Below, one piece after another: positions 1-7,744 of a stretch of 64,000 nt of DNA. This DNA is from Lysobacteraceae bacterium (GTDB taxonomy: Bacteria; Pseudomonadota; Gammaproteobacteria; Nitrococcales; AK92), in the NCBI GenBank assembly GCA_012523465.1, contig JAAYIK010000013.1, positions 62,001 through 126,000 on the forward strand, in the 5' to 3' direction. The translations under genes were made by a program, and so were the position numbers. The notes beneath the pieces are model-generated. The model was not told the origin of the DNA. It was given only the letters and a program-made list of their open reading frames with translations, and ran no database searches. Position 1 is the stretch's first letter, and every line of letters starts with the position of its first letter.

Positions 1-1
1 C

Positions 2-1177
2 TTGCCCATCCCGACCAATGCCAATCTTTTCAACCCGGCGTTGTTGTCCGGATTCAAGACGGAGCGGGACGAGGACTTCGCTTTGGGATTTTCACTGGGC
101 GCGCGTGCCTACGACCCCGATGAGCTGCGGGATATCCTGGACGACGTGGCGGATGACTTCGACGAGCTGGATGATCTGGTCGATCGGCTCAACATGATGC
201 TGGCGAATCCGGCCAACTATACGTATGCCGAATTTCGGAGCATCCAGCAGGAACTGGTCGGTTCGGCCCGGCGGCTGGACCGCAATCTGAGCGCCGCCAG
301 CGGCAAGAGCGCGCAGCTCGAGCTCGGCTTGGCGATGCTGACCAATCTGCCCCGTGACCGCTGGGCCATCGGCCTCCATGCCTCCGGTCAGGCGACGGTG
401 GGCGCCCGCATCAACTACACTGCCAATGACAGCCATGTCTTGCGCGACCTTGCCCAGCAAGTTGAAGCCATTGATGCCGGCAACTGGAACAGCGGCAGCC
501 ACTCCATCGACTACGACAGCGATAGGGACTTGACCAGCGACGCCGAGCTGCTGGGAGCGGCCATTGCCGAGGCCGGCCTGAGCTTCGCCAAGAAGGTGGA
601 GCTCTTCGGCCAGGAGCTGTCGCTGGGTATTACGCCCAAATACGTGTGGGTGGAAACCATCTACTACCGCGCCGACATCAACGTCGTCGACGTCGACGAC
701 GTTGATGCCAACGACTACCGGGCCTCGCATGGCGACTTCAACCTCGACCTCGGTGTGCTGAAGGAATTCGCTAACGGCCTGTACGCCGGCCTGGTGGCGA
801 AGAACCTGATTAAGCAAGACTACGACACGGTCGAGCTCAACGGAGTTCGCCATACCATCGCGCTGCGGCCCCAGCTGCGCGCCGGCCTGGGCTACGATGG
901 CGGCTGGTATCGCCTGGGGCTGGATGTCGACCTGACCAAGAACAAGCCGCTGACCTTCGAGAACGCCAGCCGCTATGTGGCCATCGGCGGCGAGCTCAGC
1001 GCCTGGGGCTGGGCGCAGCTCCGGGCCGGCTATCGGTTCGATACCGAGAACAGCGACCGTAGCGTGGCCTCCGTCGGCATTGGCCTGTCGCCATTCAAGG
1101 TGCTGCATCTGGATCTGGCGGTGGCTGGCAACAGCAATGAGATCGGTGTGTCGACCCAGCTGGCGCTGACGTTCTGA
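2..1177 (+). CDS. TraF-like outer-membrane beta-barrel protein (5' end cut by the window)
   Basis: This is the C-terminal 391 residues of a protein resembling the family annotated as conjugal transfer protein TraF (TraF_2), which is related to plasma-membrane-independent outer-membrane barrels. The reading frame is open to the left edge, so the signal peptide and true start lie outside the window. What is visible is an acidic helical stretch early on (many Asp/Glu around residues 35-60), then alternating amphipathic strands rich in Gly, Tyr and Leu, ending in a C-terminal Phe, as expected of an outer-membrane barrel. There is no transfer operon next to it, so the name should not be read as proof of conjugation; chromosomal copies of this family have no settled role. 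A 32-bp perfect palindrome lies inside the gene at 676-707. Confidence 0.7.
   Translation: MPIPTNANLFNPALLSGFKTERDEDFALGFSLGARAYDPDELRDILDDVADDFDELDDLVDRLNMMLANPANYTYAEFRSIQQELVGSARRLDRNLSAASGKSAQLELGLAMLTNLPRDRWAIGLHASGQATVGARINYTANDSHVLRDLAQQVEAIDAGNWNSGSHSIDYDSDRDLTSDAELLGAAIAEAGLSFAKKVELFGQELSLGITPKYVWVETIYYRADINVVDVDDVDANDYRASHGDFNLDLGVLKEFANGLYAGLVAKNLIKQDYDTVELNGVRHTIALRPQLRAGLGYDGGWYRLGLDVDLTKNKPLTFENASRYVAIGGELSAWGWAQLRAGYRFDTENSDRSVASVGIGLSPFKVLHLDLAVAGNSNEIGVSTQLALTF
676..707. repeat. 32-bp perfect palindrome inside the TraF-like gene
   Basis: CATCAACGTCGTCGAC (676-691) is followed without spacer by its exact complement GTCGACGACGTTGATG (692-707). It encodes an Asp/Val run (INVVDVDDVD). 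Asp and Val codons (GAC, GTC) are each other's complement, so it may arise simply from alternating Val-Asp codons. Confidence 0.9.
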
Positions 1178-1264
1178 CCCGACCACGCCGGTCGTGGCGG
1201 GGCTGGCTTCCTTTGCCTCGAGCGCCTATTTTTGAGCTTTCAGTAAGGAAGGAGGGGCAAGCAG

Positions 1265-1945
1265 ATGACGCTCAAGGGGAAGATGATCCGCATGCCGATG
1301 AGCGACGGAAGCGAGATCGGCGTCTATCACGTCGAGCCGATCGGCAAGCGCCGGGGCGGGCTGGTACTGATTCAGGAGATCTTCGGCGTCACCGAGCACA
1401 TCATGGAGCAGTGTGATAGCTTCGCCGAGGAAGGCTATGAGGTGCTGGCGCCGGCGCTGTTCGATCGCATCGCTCCCGGCTTTCAGGCCACCTACAGCGA
1501 AGAAGACGTCCAACAAGCAATCAAGCTCTCGCGAGAGCTGCATCCTTTTCACCAATCGGTCGCCGACGTCCAGACTTGCATCGATGCCCTCAAGGACAAA
1601 GGGCCGGTCTTCATCACCGGCTATTGCTACGGCGGATCAGTCAGCTGGGCGGCTGCGGCCCGCTGTGACGGGCTGGCGGCGGCCGCCTGTTACTACGGTA
1701 GGTTGATCCCGCAGATGGCCGAGGAGAAGCCGCGCTGTCCGACCATCGTCCACTTTGGTCGCCATGATCGGACCATCCCCATGTCCGAGGTCGAGCACGT
1801 GCAGCGGCTGCGCCCCGAGGTAACGGTGTACATCTACGAGGCTGGGCACGGTTTCAATTCCGACCGCCGGGTCGACTACCATGCCGAGAGCGCGCAGCTG
1901 GCCCGACAGCGCACCCTGGAATTGTTCCGCGCCAACGGCGGCTGA
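1265..1945 (+). CDS. dienelactone hydrolase family protein
   Basis: A 226-residue cytoplasmic alpha/beta hydrolase of the dienelactone hydrolase family, which opens lactone or ester bonds with a cysteine nucleophile. The catalytic triad is visible: Cys121 in the elbow GYCYGG, Asp168 in GRHDRT and His195 in EAGHGF. Length matches the family (about 230-240). The ATG at 1265 is preceded by a strong ribosome site, AAGGAAGGAGG, at about 1247-1257. It is followed 27 bp later by an SDR gene on the same strand, so the two are probably cotranscribed. No chlorocatechol pathway genes are nearby, so the true substrate cannot be assigned from this window. Confidence 0.9.
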   Translation: MTLKGKMIRMPMSDGSEIGVYHVEPIGKRRGGLVLIQEIFGVTEHIMEQCDSFAEEGYEVLAPALFDRIAPGFQATYSEEDVQQAIKLSRELHPFHQSVADVQTCIDALKDKGPVFITGYCYGGSVSWAAAARCDGLAAAACYYGRLIPQMAEEKPRCPTIVHFGRHDRTIPMSEVEHVQRLRPEVTVYIYEAGHGFNSDRRVDYHAESAQLARQRTLELFRANGG

Positions 1946-1972
1946 GGTTCGCGGCGGCAAAGAGGAGGGATC

Positions 1973-2719
1973 ATGGAAAGGCTGGATGGGAAAATCGCTA
2001 TCGTCACTGGCGCTTCGTCCGGAATCGGCGAGGCCACCGCCCGGCAGTTGGCTGCGCAGGGAGCCCGCGTGATTGCCGCCGCTCGCCGCGAGTCGCGGCT
2101 GCAGGCACTGGCACGGCAAATCGAAGAGGCTGGCGGCCAGGTCGAGACGGCGACGCTGGACATGGCCGATGGCAGCCAGATCGAGCGACTGGTTGAGACC
2201 GTACGCGAGAAGCACGGCCGCATCGACATTCTGGTCAACAATGCCGGCGTCATGTTACTCGCTCCGGTGATGAGGGCCGACGTGAACGAGTGGCGCCGCA
2301 TGATAGACGTCAATTTGACCGGACTGTTCCATCTGACCCGGCTGGTCGTGCCCATCATGCGGGAGCAGGGAGGCGGCCACATCGTCAACCTGTCGTCGCT
2401 GGCCGGGCGTATCGCAATGCCGGGCGGCAGCGTGTACTCGGCGACTAAGTTCGGTGTCAATGCCTTCTCCGAAGCCCTGCGCCGCGAGACGCTCGGGGAC
2501 CGCATTCGCGTCACGCTGGTCGAGCCCGGACCGGTTGCGACCGAGCTGGCCGAACACATTACGGATACGGAATCGCGCCAGCGCATCGACGATTTGGCCA
2601 GCAGGATCGAGATGCTGCAGGCCGAAGACATCGCCGATGCGATCGTCTATGCCGTCACGCGCCCGGCACGGGTCAACGTCAATGAAATCCTAATCACCCC
2701 CACGGAGTACGCCCGCTGA
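1973..2719 (+). CDS. SDR family NAD(P)-dependent oxidoreductase (YdfG-like)
   Basis: A 248-residue classical short-chain dehydrogenase. The nucleotide motif TGASSGIG is at residues 12-19, NNAG follows near residue 90, catalytic Ser142 lies in NLSSLAG, and the YSATK motif gives Tyr155 and Lys159. The cofactor loop has AARRES after the second strand, and an Arg there usually favours NADP(H). Overall it resembles the YdfG type, which oxidises serine, 3-hydroxypropionate and similar hydroxy acids, but the substrate is an inference. A GAGGAGGG ribosome site lies a few bases before the ATG. It sits between the hydrolase gene and an MFS carrier, with only 5 bp before the carrier start, which suggests one transcript. 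Confidence 0.88.
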   Translation: MERLDGKIAIVTGASSGIGEATARQLAAQGARVIAAARRESRLQALARQIEEAGGQVETATLDMADGSQIERLVETVREKHGRIDILVNNAGVMLLAPVMRADVNEWRRMIDVNLTGLFHLTRLVVPIMREQGGGHIVNLSSLAGRIAMPGGSVYSATKFGVNAFSEALRRETLGDRIRVTLVEPGPVATELAEHITDTESRQRIDDLASRIEMLQAEDIADAIVYAVTRPARVNVNEILITPTEYAR

Positions 2720-2724
2720 ACAAT

Positions 2725-4023
2725 TTGAGCGACTACACCGAAGCAGATTCAGGCGCCGAAGCCGTGGCCTCGGTCCAGCGCGAAAATGCGAATGGGCTGG
2801 ACGGCCAGGTTACAGCGCAAGTTGCCACCGGCGTCAGCCGGCGGGCTTTTTTGTTGTTGTTCACCGGCTTGCTCAGCATCGGCATGGGGCAATCGTTGAT
2901 GTTTGCCATCCTGCCGCCGGTAGCACGCAATCTGGGGCTGTCGGAAGTGCAGGTGGGGATGATCTTTGCCATCTCCGGCCTGCTGTGGGCGCTGTCCAGT
3001 CCGTTCTGGGGGCGGCTCAGCGACCGCTGGGGCCGGCGTCCGGTCATCCTCGTCGGATTGCTGGGCTATGCAGTGTCGATGGCCATGTTCGGCTTCGTGG
3101 TCCAGATCAGCTTGACCGGCTGGCTGGCGCTGACGCCGGCCTATTTGCTGATGATCGCCACCCGCGCCGTCTTTGGCTATTTGGGCGCAGCCACCATGCC
3201 GGCCGCCAACGCCTATGTCGCCGACCGCACCGAAGCGACCGAGCGGGTGGCGCAGTTGGCTACCCAGAGCGCCGGCTTCGGTCTCGGCTTCACCATCGGC
3301 CCGGGCGTGGTTTCGCTGCTGCTGGTTTTCGGTCTGGTCACGCCATTCTATGTGATCGCCGGGCTGGCTTTTCTGTGCGCGCTGCTGACCGGGCTGCTGC
3401 TGCCAGAGGAACAGGCAGCGCGCCAGCGCGTGACCGGCCCGCAGCGTCGCATCAGCCCCTTCGATGGCCGCGTGCTGCCTTTCCTGCTGGTCGGCATCGC
3501 GCTCGGGGTCGGTCAGGCGACCGCCATGCAGACCGCGGGATTCTACGCCATCGACGTGCTGGGCATGAGTATCGAGCGAAGTGCCCGTCTGGTGGGCATC
3601 GCCCTCATGGGAGCGGCGGCGGCGGGCCTGTTCGTGCAGCTGGTGCTGGTGCGCTTGCTCAGGCTGCTGCCGCGCGCCATGATGGGTGCCGGTTCCTTGT
3701 GCGGTCTGGCTGGATTCATCCTGCTGGTTTTCGGCACAAGTTATCCTGTCTTTCTGGCGGCCATGATCATTCTGGGTTTTTGCTTTGGGCTAGTGCGGCC
3801 TGGCGTGACCGCCGGCGCCTCGCTGTGCGTCTCCAAGCAGGAGCAAGGGGCGGTGGCCGGGCTGATGAACACCACCGGCGCCTTGGGCACGGTGCTTGCC
3901 CCGGTGGTGGGAATGTCGCTCTACCAGCTTATGCCGCGGGCGCCTTACGTGCTGGATTTCCTGCTCATGCTGGTGGCGATCGCCCTGGTTGCCTGGCATC
4001 CCATGATCCGCAAGGCTTCCTAG
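2725..4023 (+). CDS. MFS transporter
   Basis: A 432-residue inner-membrane carrier of the major facilitator superfamily. After about 35 hydrophilic residues there are roughly twelve hydrophobic segments. The loop between helices 2 and 3 carries the family signature GRLSDRWGRRP, and a cytoplasmic linker (residues about 225-245, with QAARQR and RR) separates the two halves. The start is a TTG 5 bp after the SDR stop; there is no better ATG before the first helix, and translational coupling to the upstream gene is likely. The substrate is unknown. Proximity to the hydrolase and dehydrogenase hints at uptake or export of a small organic acid, but that is only inference. Confidence 0.85.
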   Translation: MSDYTEADSGAEAVASVQRENANGLDGQVTAQVATGVSRRAFLLLFTGLLSIGMGQSLMFAILPPVARNLGLSEVQVGMIFAISGLLWALSSPFWGRLSDRWGRRPVILVGLLGYAVSMAMFGFVVQISLTGWLALTPAYLLMIATRAVFGYLGAATMPAANAYVADRTEATERVAQLATQSAGFGLGFTIGPGVVSLLLVFGLVTPFYVIAGLAFLCALLTGLLLPEEQAARQRVTGPQRRISPFDGRVLPFLLVGIALGVGQATAMQTAGFYAIDVLGMSIERSARLVGIALMGAAAAGLFVQLVLVRLLRLLPRAMMGAGSLCGLAGFILLVFGTSYPVFLAAMIILGFCFGLVRPGVTAGASLCVSKQEQGAVAGLMNTTGALGTVLAPVVGMSLYQLMPRAPYVLDFLLMLVAIALVAWHPMIRKAS

Positions 4024-4092
4024 CGCAAGTCCCGCGAGCAACGCCGCTGCTGTTTTTGCAACCCATTGTGACCGTTGAGAGGGAAGCCCGAA

Positions 4093-5355
4093 TTGTCTGC
4101 TTTGTTACGTACCGTGCTCGGTGCGCTGTTGGGCTTGCTGCTGGCGGCATCCGCGCCGGCAGCGAGTACGGGAGCGGAGCCGCTGCGCATCGCCGTCATC
4201 GATACGCTCTCCGGTCCCTTCGCGCTGGAAGGCGAGGCCATGGTGGCCCATCTGCGCTACCTCGCCGGACTGTTTAACCGCCAGGGCGGTGTGCTGGGGC
4301 GGCCGCTCGAGATTCAGGCCTACGACAACAAGGGCAGTCCGCAGGAGACTCTGGTCATCTTACGCGACCTGATCGAGCGAGGCATTCAGTACGTCGCTCA
4401 AGGCAACGGCTCGCACGTCGCCGGCGCCATACTGGAAGCGGTGGAAAAGCACAGCCGGCGTCAGCCCGACCGCCCCGTCCTGTTCCTCAACTATTCGGCG
4501 CTAAATCCCGAGCTGACCAATGAACTGTGCAGCTTCTGGCACTTCCGCTTCGATGCCAACACCGCCATGCGGCTCGATGCCCTGACCGACGCCATCGCCA
4601 CTCAAGAGGGGCTCAAGCGGGTGTTCCTGATTAATCAGGACTATGCCCATGGCCACCAGGTGGCGGCGCTGGCGCGGGAAATGTTGGCCCGCAAGGCACC
4701 CTGGATAGAGATCGTCGGCGACGTGCTGCACCCCATCGGCAAGGTCAGGGATTTCGCGCCCTATGCCGCCCGCATCCGGGTCTCCGGCGCGCAGGCGGTC
4801 ATCACCGGCAACTGGGGCAACGACTTATCCCTGCTGATCCGCGCCGGGGCCGAGGCCGGCCTTGAGGTCGCCTACTATACGTTTTATGCCGGCGGCTTCG
4901 GCGTGCCCACGGCCATAGGCGCGGCCGGCAACGAACGGGTGTACCAGGTCAGCGAGTGGCACCGGGATTTGCCCGACGAGGAGAACCGGCCGGACTGGGC
5001 CGACTTTGCCGACACCTTCGAGCGCCATACCGACGGCCGCATTCCCTGGTATTTCCATCGCACCCATACTCTGCTCAGCATGCTGGTGAAGGCGATGGAG
5101 CAGGCGCAAAGCACCCATCCGCGGGATGTCGCCTATGCTTTGGAGGGAATGGAGCATGAGACCGCCTTCGGTCCGGCCTACATGCGCGCGGAGGACCATC
5201 AGCTGCTGCAGCCGCTGTTCTTGTCCCGCTTCAGCCGCGCCGCTCGCCACGAGGCGGAGAACAGCGGCTTCGGTTGGGTGACGGTCAGGCGCATACCGGC
5301 GGCGGCGACCGCATTGCCACACAATTGCCGGATGCAGCGGCCCGGCAGGGACTGA
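4093..5355 (+). CDS. ABC transporter substrate-binding protein (branched-chain amino acid type)
   Basis: A periplasmic binding protein of the Leu/Ile/Val type (Periplasmic_binding family 6), 420 residues from the chosen start. I place the start at the TTG at 4093, because GAGAGGGA lies 9-16 bases upstream and the product then begins directly with a signal peptide (hydrophobic core LLGLLLAASAPAAS, cleavage about residue 25). An in-frame TTG at 4075 would add six residues. The mature part opens with LRIAVIDTLSGPF, typical of the first lobe, and carries later features of the two-lobe fold. No permease or ATPase gene accompanies it. It lies 83 bp upstream of the formate dehydrogenase genes, so a role in sensing or delivering something for that enzyme is possible but unproven. 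Confidence 0.82.
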   Translation: MSALLRTVLGALLGLLLAASAPAASTGAEPLRIAVIDTLSGPFALEGEAMVAHLRYLAGLFNRQGGVLGRPLEIQAYDNKGSPQETLVILRDLIERGIQYVAQGNGSHVAGAILEAVEKHSRRQPDRPVLFLNYSALNPELTNELCSFWHFRFDANTAMRLDALTDAIATQEGLKRVFLINQDYAHGHQVAALAREMLARKAPWIEIVGDVLHPIGKVRDFAPYAARIRVSGAQAVITGNWGNDLSLLIRAGAEAGLEVAYYTFYAGGFGVPTAIGAAGNERVYQVSEWHRDLPDEENRPDWADFADTFERHTDGRIPWYFHRTHTLLSMLVKAMEQAQSTHPRDVAYALEGMEHETAFGPAYMRAEDHQLLQPLFLSRFSRAARHEAENSGFGWVTVRRIPAAATALPHNCRMQRPGRD

Positions 5356-5438
5356 GTGGAGGCAACGGACGCCACGGCATCGCGTCATCAGGGTGATCGG
5401 TGCATCCTTGGCCGGGCGCGGCAAGAAGAGGAGGGGTA

Positions 5439-7067
5439 ATGCGTCTATTGAAAGCCATGCTGGCGCTGCAAGAGGCCAAGGGGGCGGTCACTGACGCCGA
5501 TTTGCAGCGGCTAGCGCGTGACGAGGGGGTGCCGCTGCACCGGCTGCAAGGCCTGCGCAGCTTCTACCCTGCCTTCCGCGAGCAGCCTGGGCCGCCCGTG
5601 CAGATCCAACTGTGCCGTGACGTGGTCTGTCGCTTGGCCGCCGGACACGATCACTGCCAGCGAGTGCGTGCGGCCGTCGGCGATCGCGCCGACGTGGAGG
5701 TGCGCGAGGTTTCCTGCATCGGCCTGTGCGACCAGGCGCCTGCCATGCTGCTCAACGGTCAGCCGCGACGGGGCCGGCTGGAAGACGTGCGCGCCTGCCT
5801 CGGTGGGACGGGTTCCGATTCTGCCTGCGTTGCTGGCACCACCCCAGCCAGGCGCTGGCCGACCGATCCTTACGCCTCGCCGCAAGCGCGTTATGGCAGT
5901 CTGCGCCGCTTGCTTGCCGCGGGGCGGCCGGAGGAGGTGATCGCGTCGCTCAAGCAGGCTGCCCTGCGGGGCCTCGGCGGCGCGGCTTTCCCGACGGGAC
6001 TTAAATGGGAGCTGACCCGCCACGCCGCAGGAGCGGAGAAATACGTTGTCTGCAACGCCGACGAGAGCGAGCCGGGGACGTTCAAGGACCGTCTGCTGCT
6101 GGAGCAGTTGCCGCACTTGGTCGTCGAGGGCATGTTGATCGGCGCCTGGGTGATCGGCGCTCGCCGCGGGATCATTTACCTGCGCCATGAATACGTGCAT
6201 GCCGCGCAGGCGCTGCGACAGGAGATCGAGCGTGCCTACGCGACGGGCGCCCTGGGGCAGGGCATTTTCGGCAGCGATTTTGGCTTCGACCTGGAGCTGT
6301 TCATCTCGCCCGGCGGCTACATCTTGGGCGAGGAGACCGCGCTGCTGGAAGCGCTGGAAGACAGGCGCGGCGAGCCGCGCAATAAGCCGCCTTTCCCAAC
6401 CAACGCCGGGCTCCATGGCCGGCCGACCCTGATCAACAACGTCGAGACCTTCGCCGCGGTTCCCGCCATCTGCTGGCACGGCCCTGACTGGTGGGCGTCG
6501 CAGGGCAAGCCAGGCTACAAGGGGCTCAAGTTCGTCAGTGTCTCGGGCGATGTTGCCAGGCCCGGCGTCCATTGCGTGCCCTGGGGCAGCACTGTCAGGG
6601 AGGTGCTGGAGCTTTGCGGTGGCGTCGCCGGCGGGCGCAAGCTCAAGGCCTTCTCGCCAGGTGGTGCGTCGACGCCGTTTTTGCCCGCAAGCATGCTGGA
6701 CACGCCGCTGGACTTCGATGCCCTCAAGGCTGTCGGCAGCGCCTTGGGGACTGGCGCGATGGTATTCGTGGCCGAGCACCGGAATTTGCTGGACGTGGTG
6801 TTGGCTCAGGTGCGCTTTTTCCGCAACGAGTCCTGCGGCAAGTGCGTGCCCTGTCGGCTGGGCAGCCAGAAGGCAGTGGCGATGGTGGAGCAGGTGCTGG
6901 CGGGAGCGCGGGAGGCGCTGCCGGTGGACCTTGGCGAGCTGCACGAGACCATGGCAAGAACCTCGATCTGTGGACTGGGCCAGGTCGCCCTGCTGCCACT
7001 GATCGATGCGCTGCGCCGGTTTCCCCGCGAGCCTTCGCTGCAGAGCCTGCGGAGGGTGCGCTCATGA
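5439..7067 (+). CDS. fdsB: NAD-linked formate dehydrogenase beta (diaphorase) subunit, NuoE-NuoF fusion
   Basis: A 542-residue protein that passes electrons from formate oxidation to NAD+ through FMN. The N-terminal about 130 residues are a thioredoxin-like NuoE domain with [2Fe-2S] ligands C59-x4-C64 and C93-x3-C97. The NuoF part follows, with the NADH/FMN motifs GLGGAAFPTG and NADESEPGTFKDR, then GGYILGEETAL. The C-terminal [4Fe-4S] motif is C466-x2-C469-x2-C472 with C511. The ATG at 5439 has an excellent GAGGAGG ribosome site; an upstream in-frame start at 5400 has none. The fusion of NuoE and NuoF matches FdsB of soluble NAD-dependent formate dehydrogenases. Its stop overlaps the next start (ATGA). 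Confidence 0.9.
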   Translation: MRLLKAMLALQEAKGAVTDADLQRLARDEGVPLHRLQGLRSFYPAFREQPGPPVQIQLCRDVVCRLAAGHDHCQRVRAAVGDRADVEVREVSCIGLCDQAPAMLLNGQPRRGRLEDVRACLGGTGSDSACVAGTTPARRWPTDPYASPQARYGSLRRLLAAGRPEEVIASLKQAALRGLGGAAFPTGLKWELTRHAAGAEKYVVCNADESEPGTFKDRLLLEQLPHLVVEGMLIGAWVIGARRGIIYLRHEYVHAAQALRQEIERAYATGALGQGIFGSDFGFDLELFISPGGYILGEETALLEALEDRRGEPRNKPPFPTNAGLHGRPTLINNVETFAAVPAICWHGPDWWASQGKPGYKGLKFVSVSGDVARPGVHCVPWGSTVREVLELCGGVAGGRKLKAFSPGGASTPFLPASMLDTPLDFDALKAVGSALGTGAMVFVAEHRNLLDVVLAQVRFFRNESCGKCVPCRLGSQKAVAMVEQVLAGAREALPVDLGELHETMARTSICGLGQVALLPLIDALRRFPREPSLQSLRRVRS

Positions 7068-7744
7068 GCGGGAAAATGCTGACTCTGACCATCGACGGCC
7101 GGACAGTGTCGGTGCCGCCAGGCACCACGATCTGGGAGGCAGCTCGCCTCCTGGGCATTGACATCCCGGTGCTGTGCCACGAGCCGCGCATGGAACCAGT
7201 TGGCGTTTGCCGCCTGTGCGTGGTGGACGTCGGCGAGCGCACGCTGGCCGCAAGCTGCGTCCGGCTCTGCGAGGACGGGATGAACGTGGTCAGCCAAAGC
7301 GCCGAGATCGAGCATCACCGACGAATGCTGACGCTGCTGCTGCTGTCCGAGCAGCCTGAGTCGAGTGCCCGGGAGGCCACCACCGGTGACGATGCGCTGT
7401 ATGCCTTGGCGCGCCGGCAGGGCATCGACGAAATCCCGTTCCCGGACGGTGCCAGAGGGCATCCGCGCGGCCGTGACGATAGCTCGCCGGTGATCGCAGT
7501 CGATCACCAGGCTTGCATTCTCTGCGATCGCTGCATCCGGGGCTGCAACGAATTGCAGCACAACCATGTCATAACCCGTAGCGGTAAGGGATATCGCGCC
7601 CGCATTGCCTTCGATCTCGACGTCCCCATGGGGAGCAGCAGTTGCGTGGCCTGCGGCGAATGCGCCGCGGTCTGCCCGACCGGGGCGCTGACCCACAAGG
7701 CGCTGCAGCATTGGCGGCGGGAATGGGCGGGAGGAGAGGAATGA
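7064..7744 (+). CDS. HoxU/NuoG-type iron-sulfur subunit of formate dehydrogenase
   Basis: A 226-residue electron-transfer subunit that should link the molybdenum subunit to the diaphorase. A plant-type [2Fe-2S] domain comes first, with Cys38, Cys49, Cys52 and Cys65. Two [4Fe-4S] motifs follow: C151-x2-C154-x2-C157-x3-C161 and C194-x2-C197-x2-C200-x3-C204. The segment between (residues about 87-105), where NuoG and HoxU carry a His-x3-Cys-x2-Cys cluster motif, contains no Cys or His ligands here, so one cluster is predicted absent. In classical FdsA enzymes this module is the N-terminus of the catalytic subunit; here it is a separate gene, coupled at both ends by ATGA overlaps. Confidence 0.87.
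   Translation: MSGKMLTLTIDGRTVSVPPGTTIWEAARLLGIDIPVLCHEPRMEPVGVCRLCVVDVGERTLAASCVRLCEDGMNVVSQSAEIEHHRRMLTLLLLSEQPESSAREATTGDDALYALARRQGIDEIPFPDGARGHPRGRDDSSPVIAVDHQACILCDRCIRGCNELQHNHVITRSGKGYRARIAFDLDVPMGSSSCVACGECAAVCPTGALTHKALQHWRREWAGGEE

Noticed and set aside
2-1177. TraF-like gene as evidence of a conjugative element
   Set aside because: No other transfer genes, relaxase or plasmid functions are adjacent; chromosomal members of this barrel family are common.
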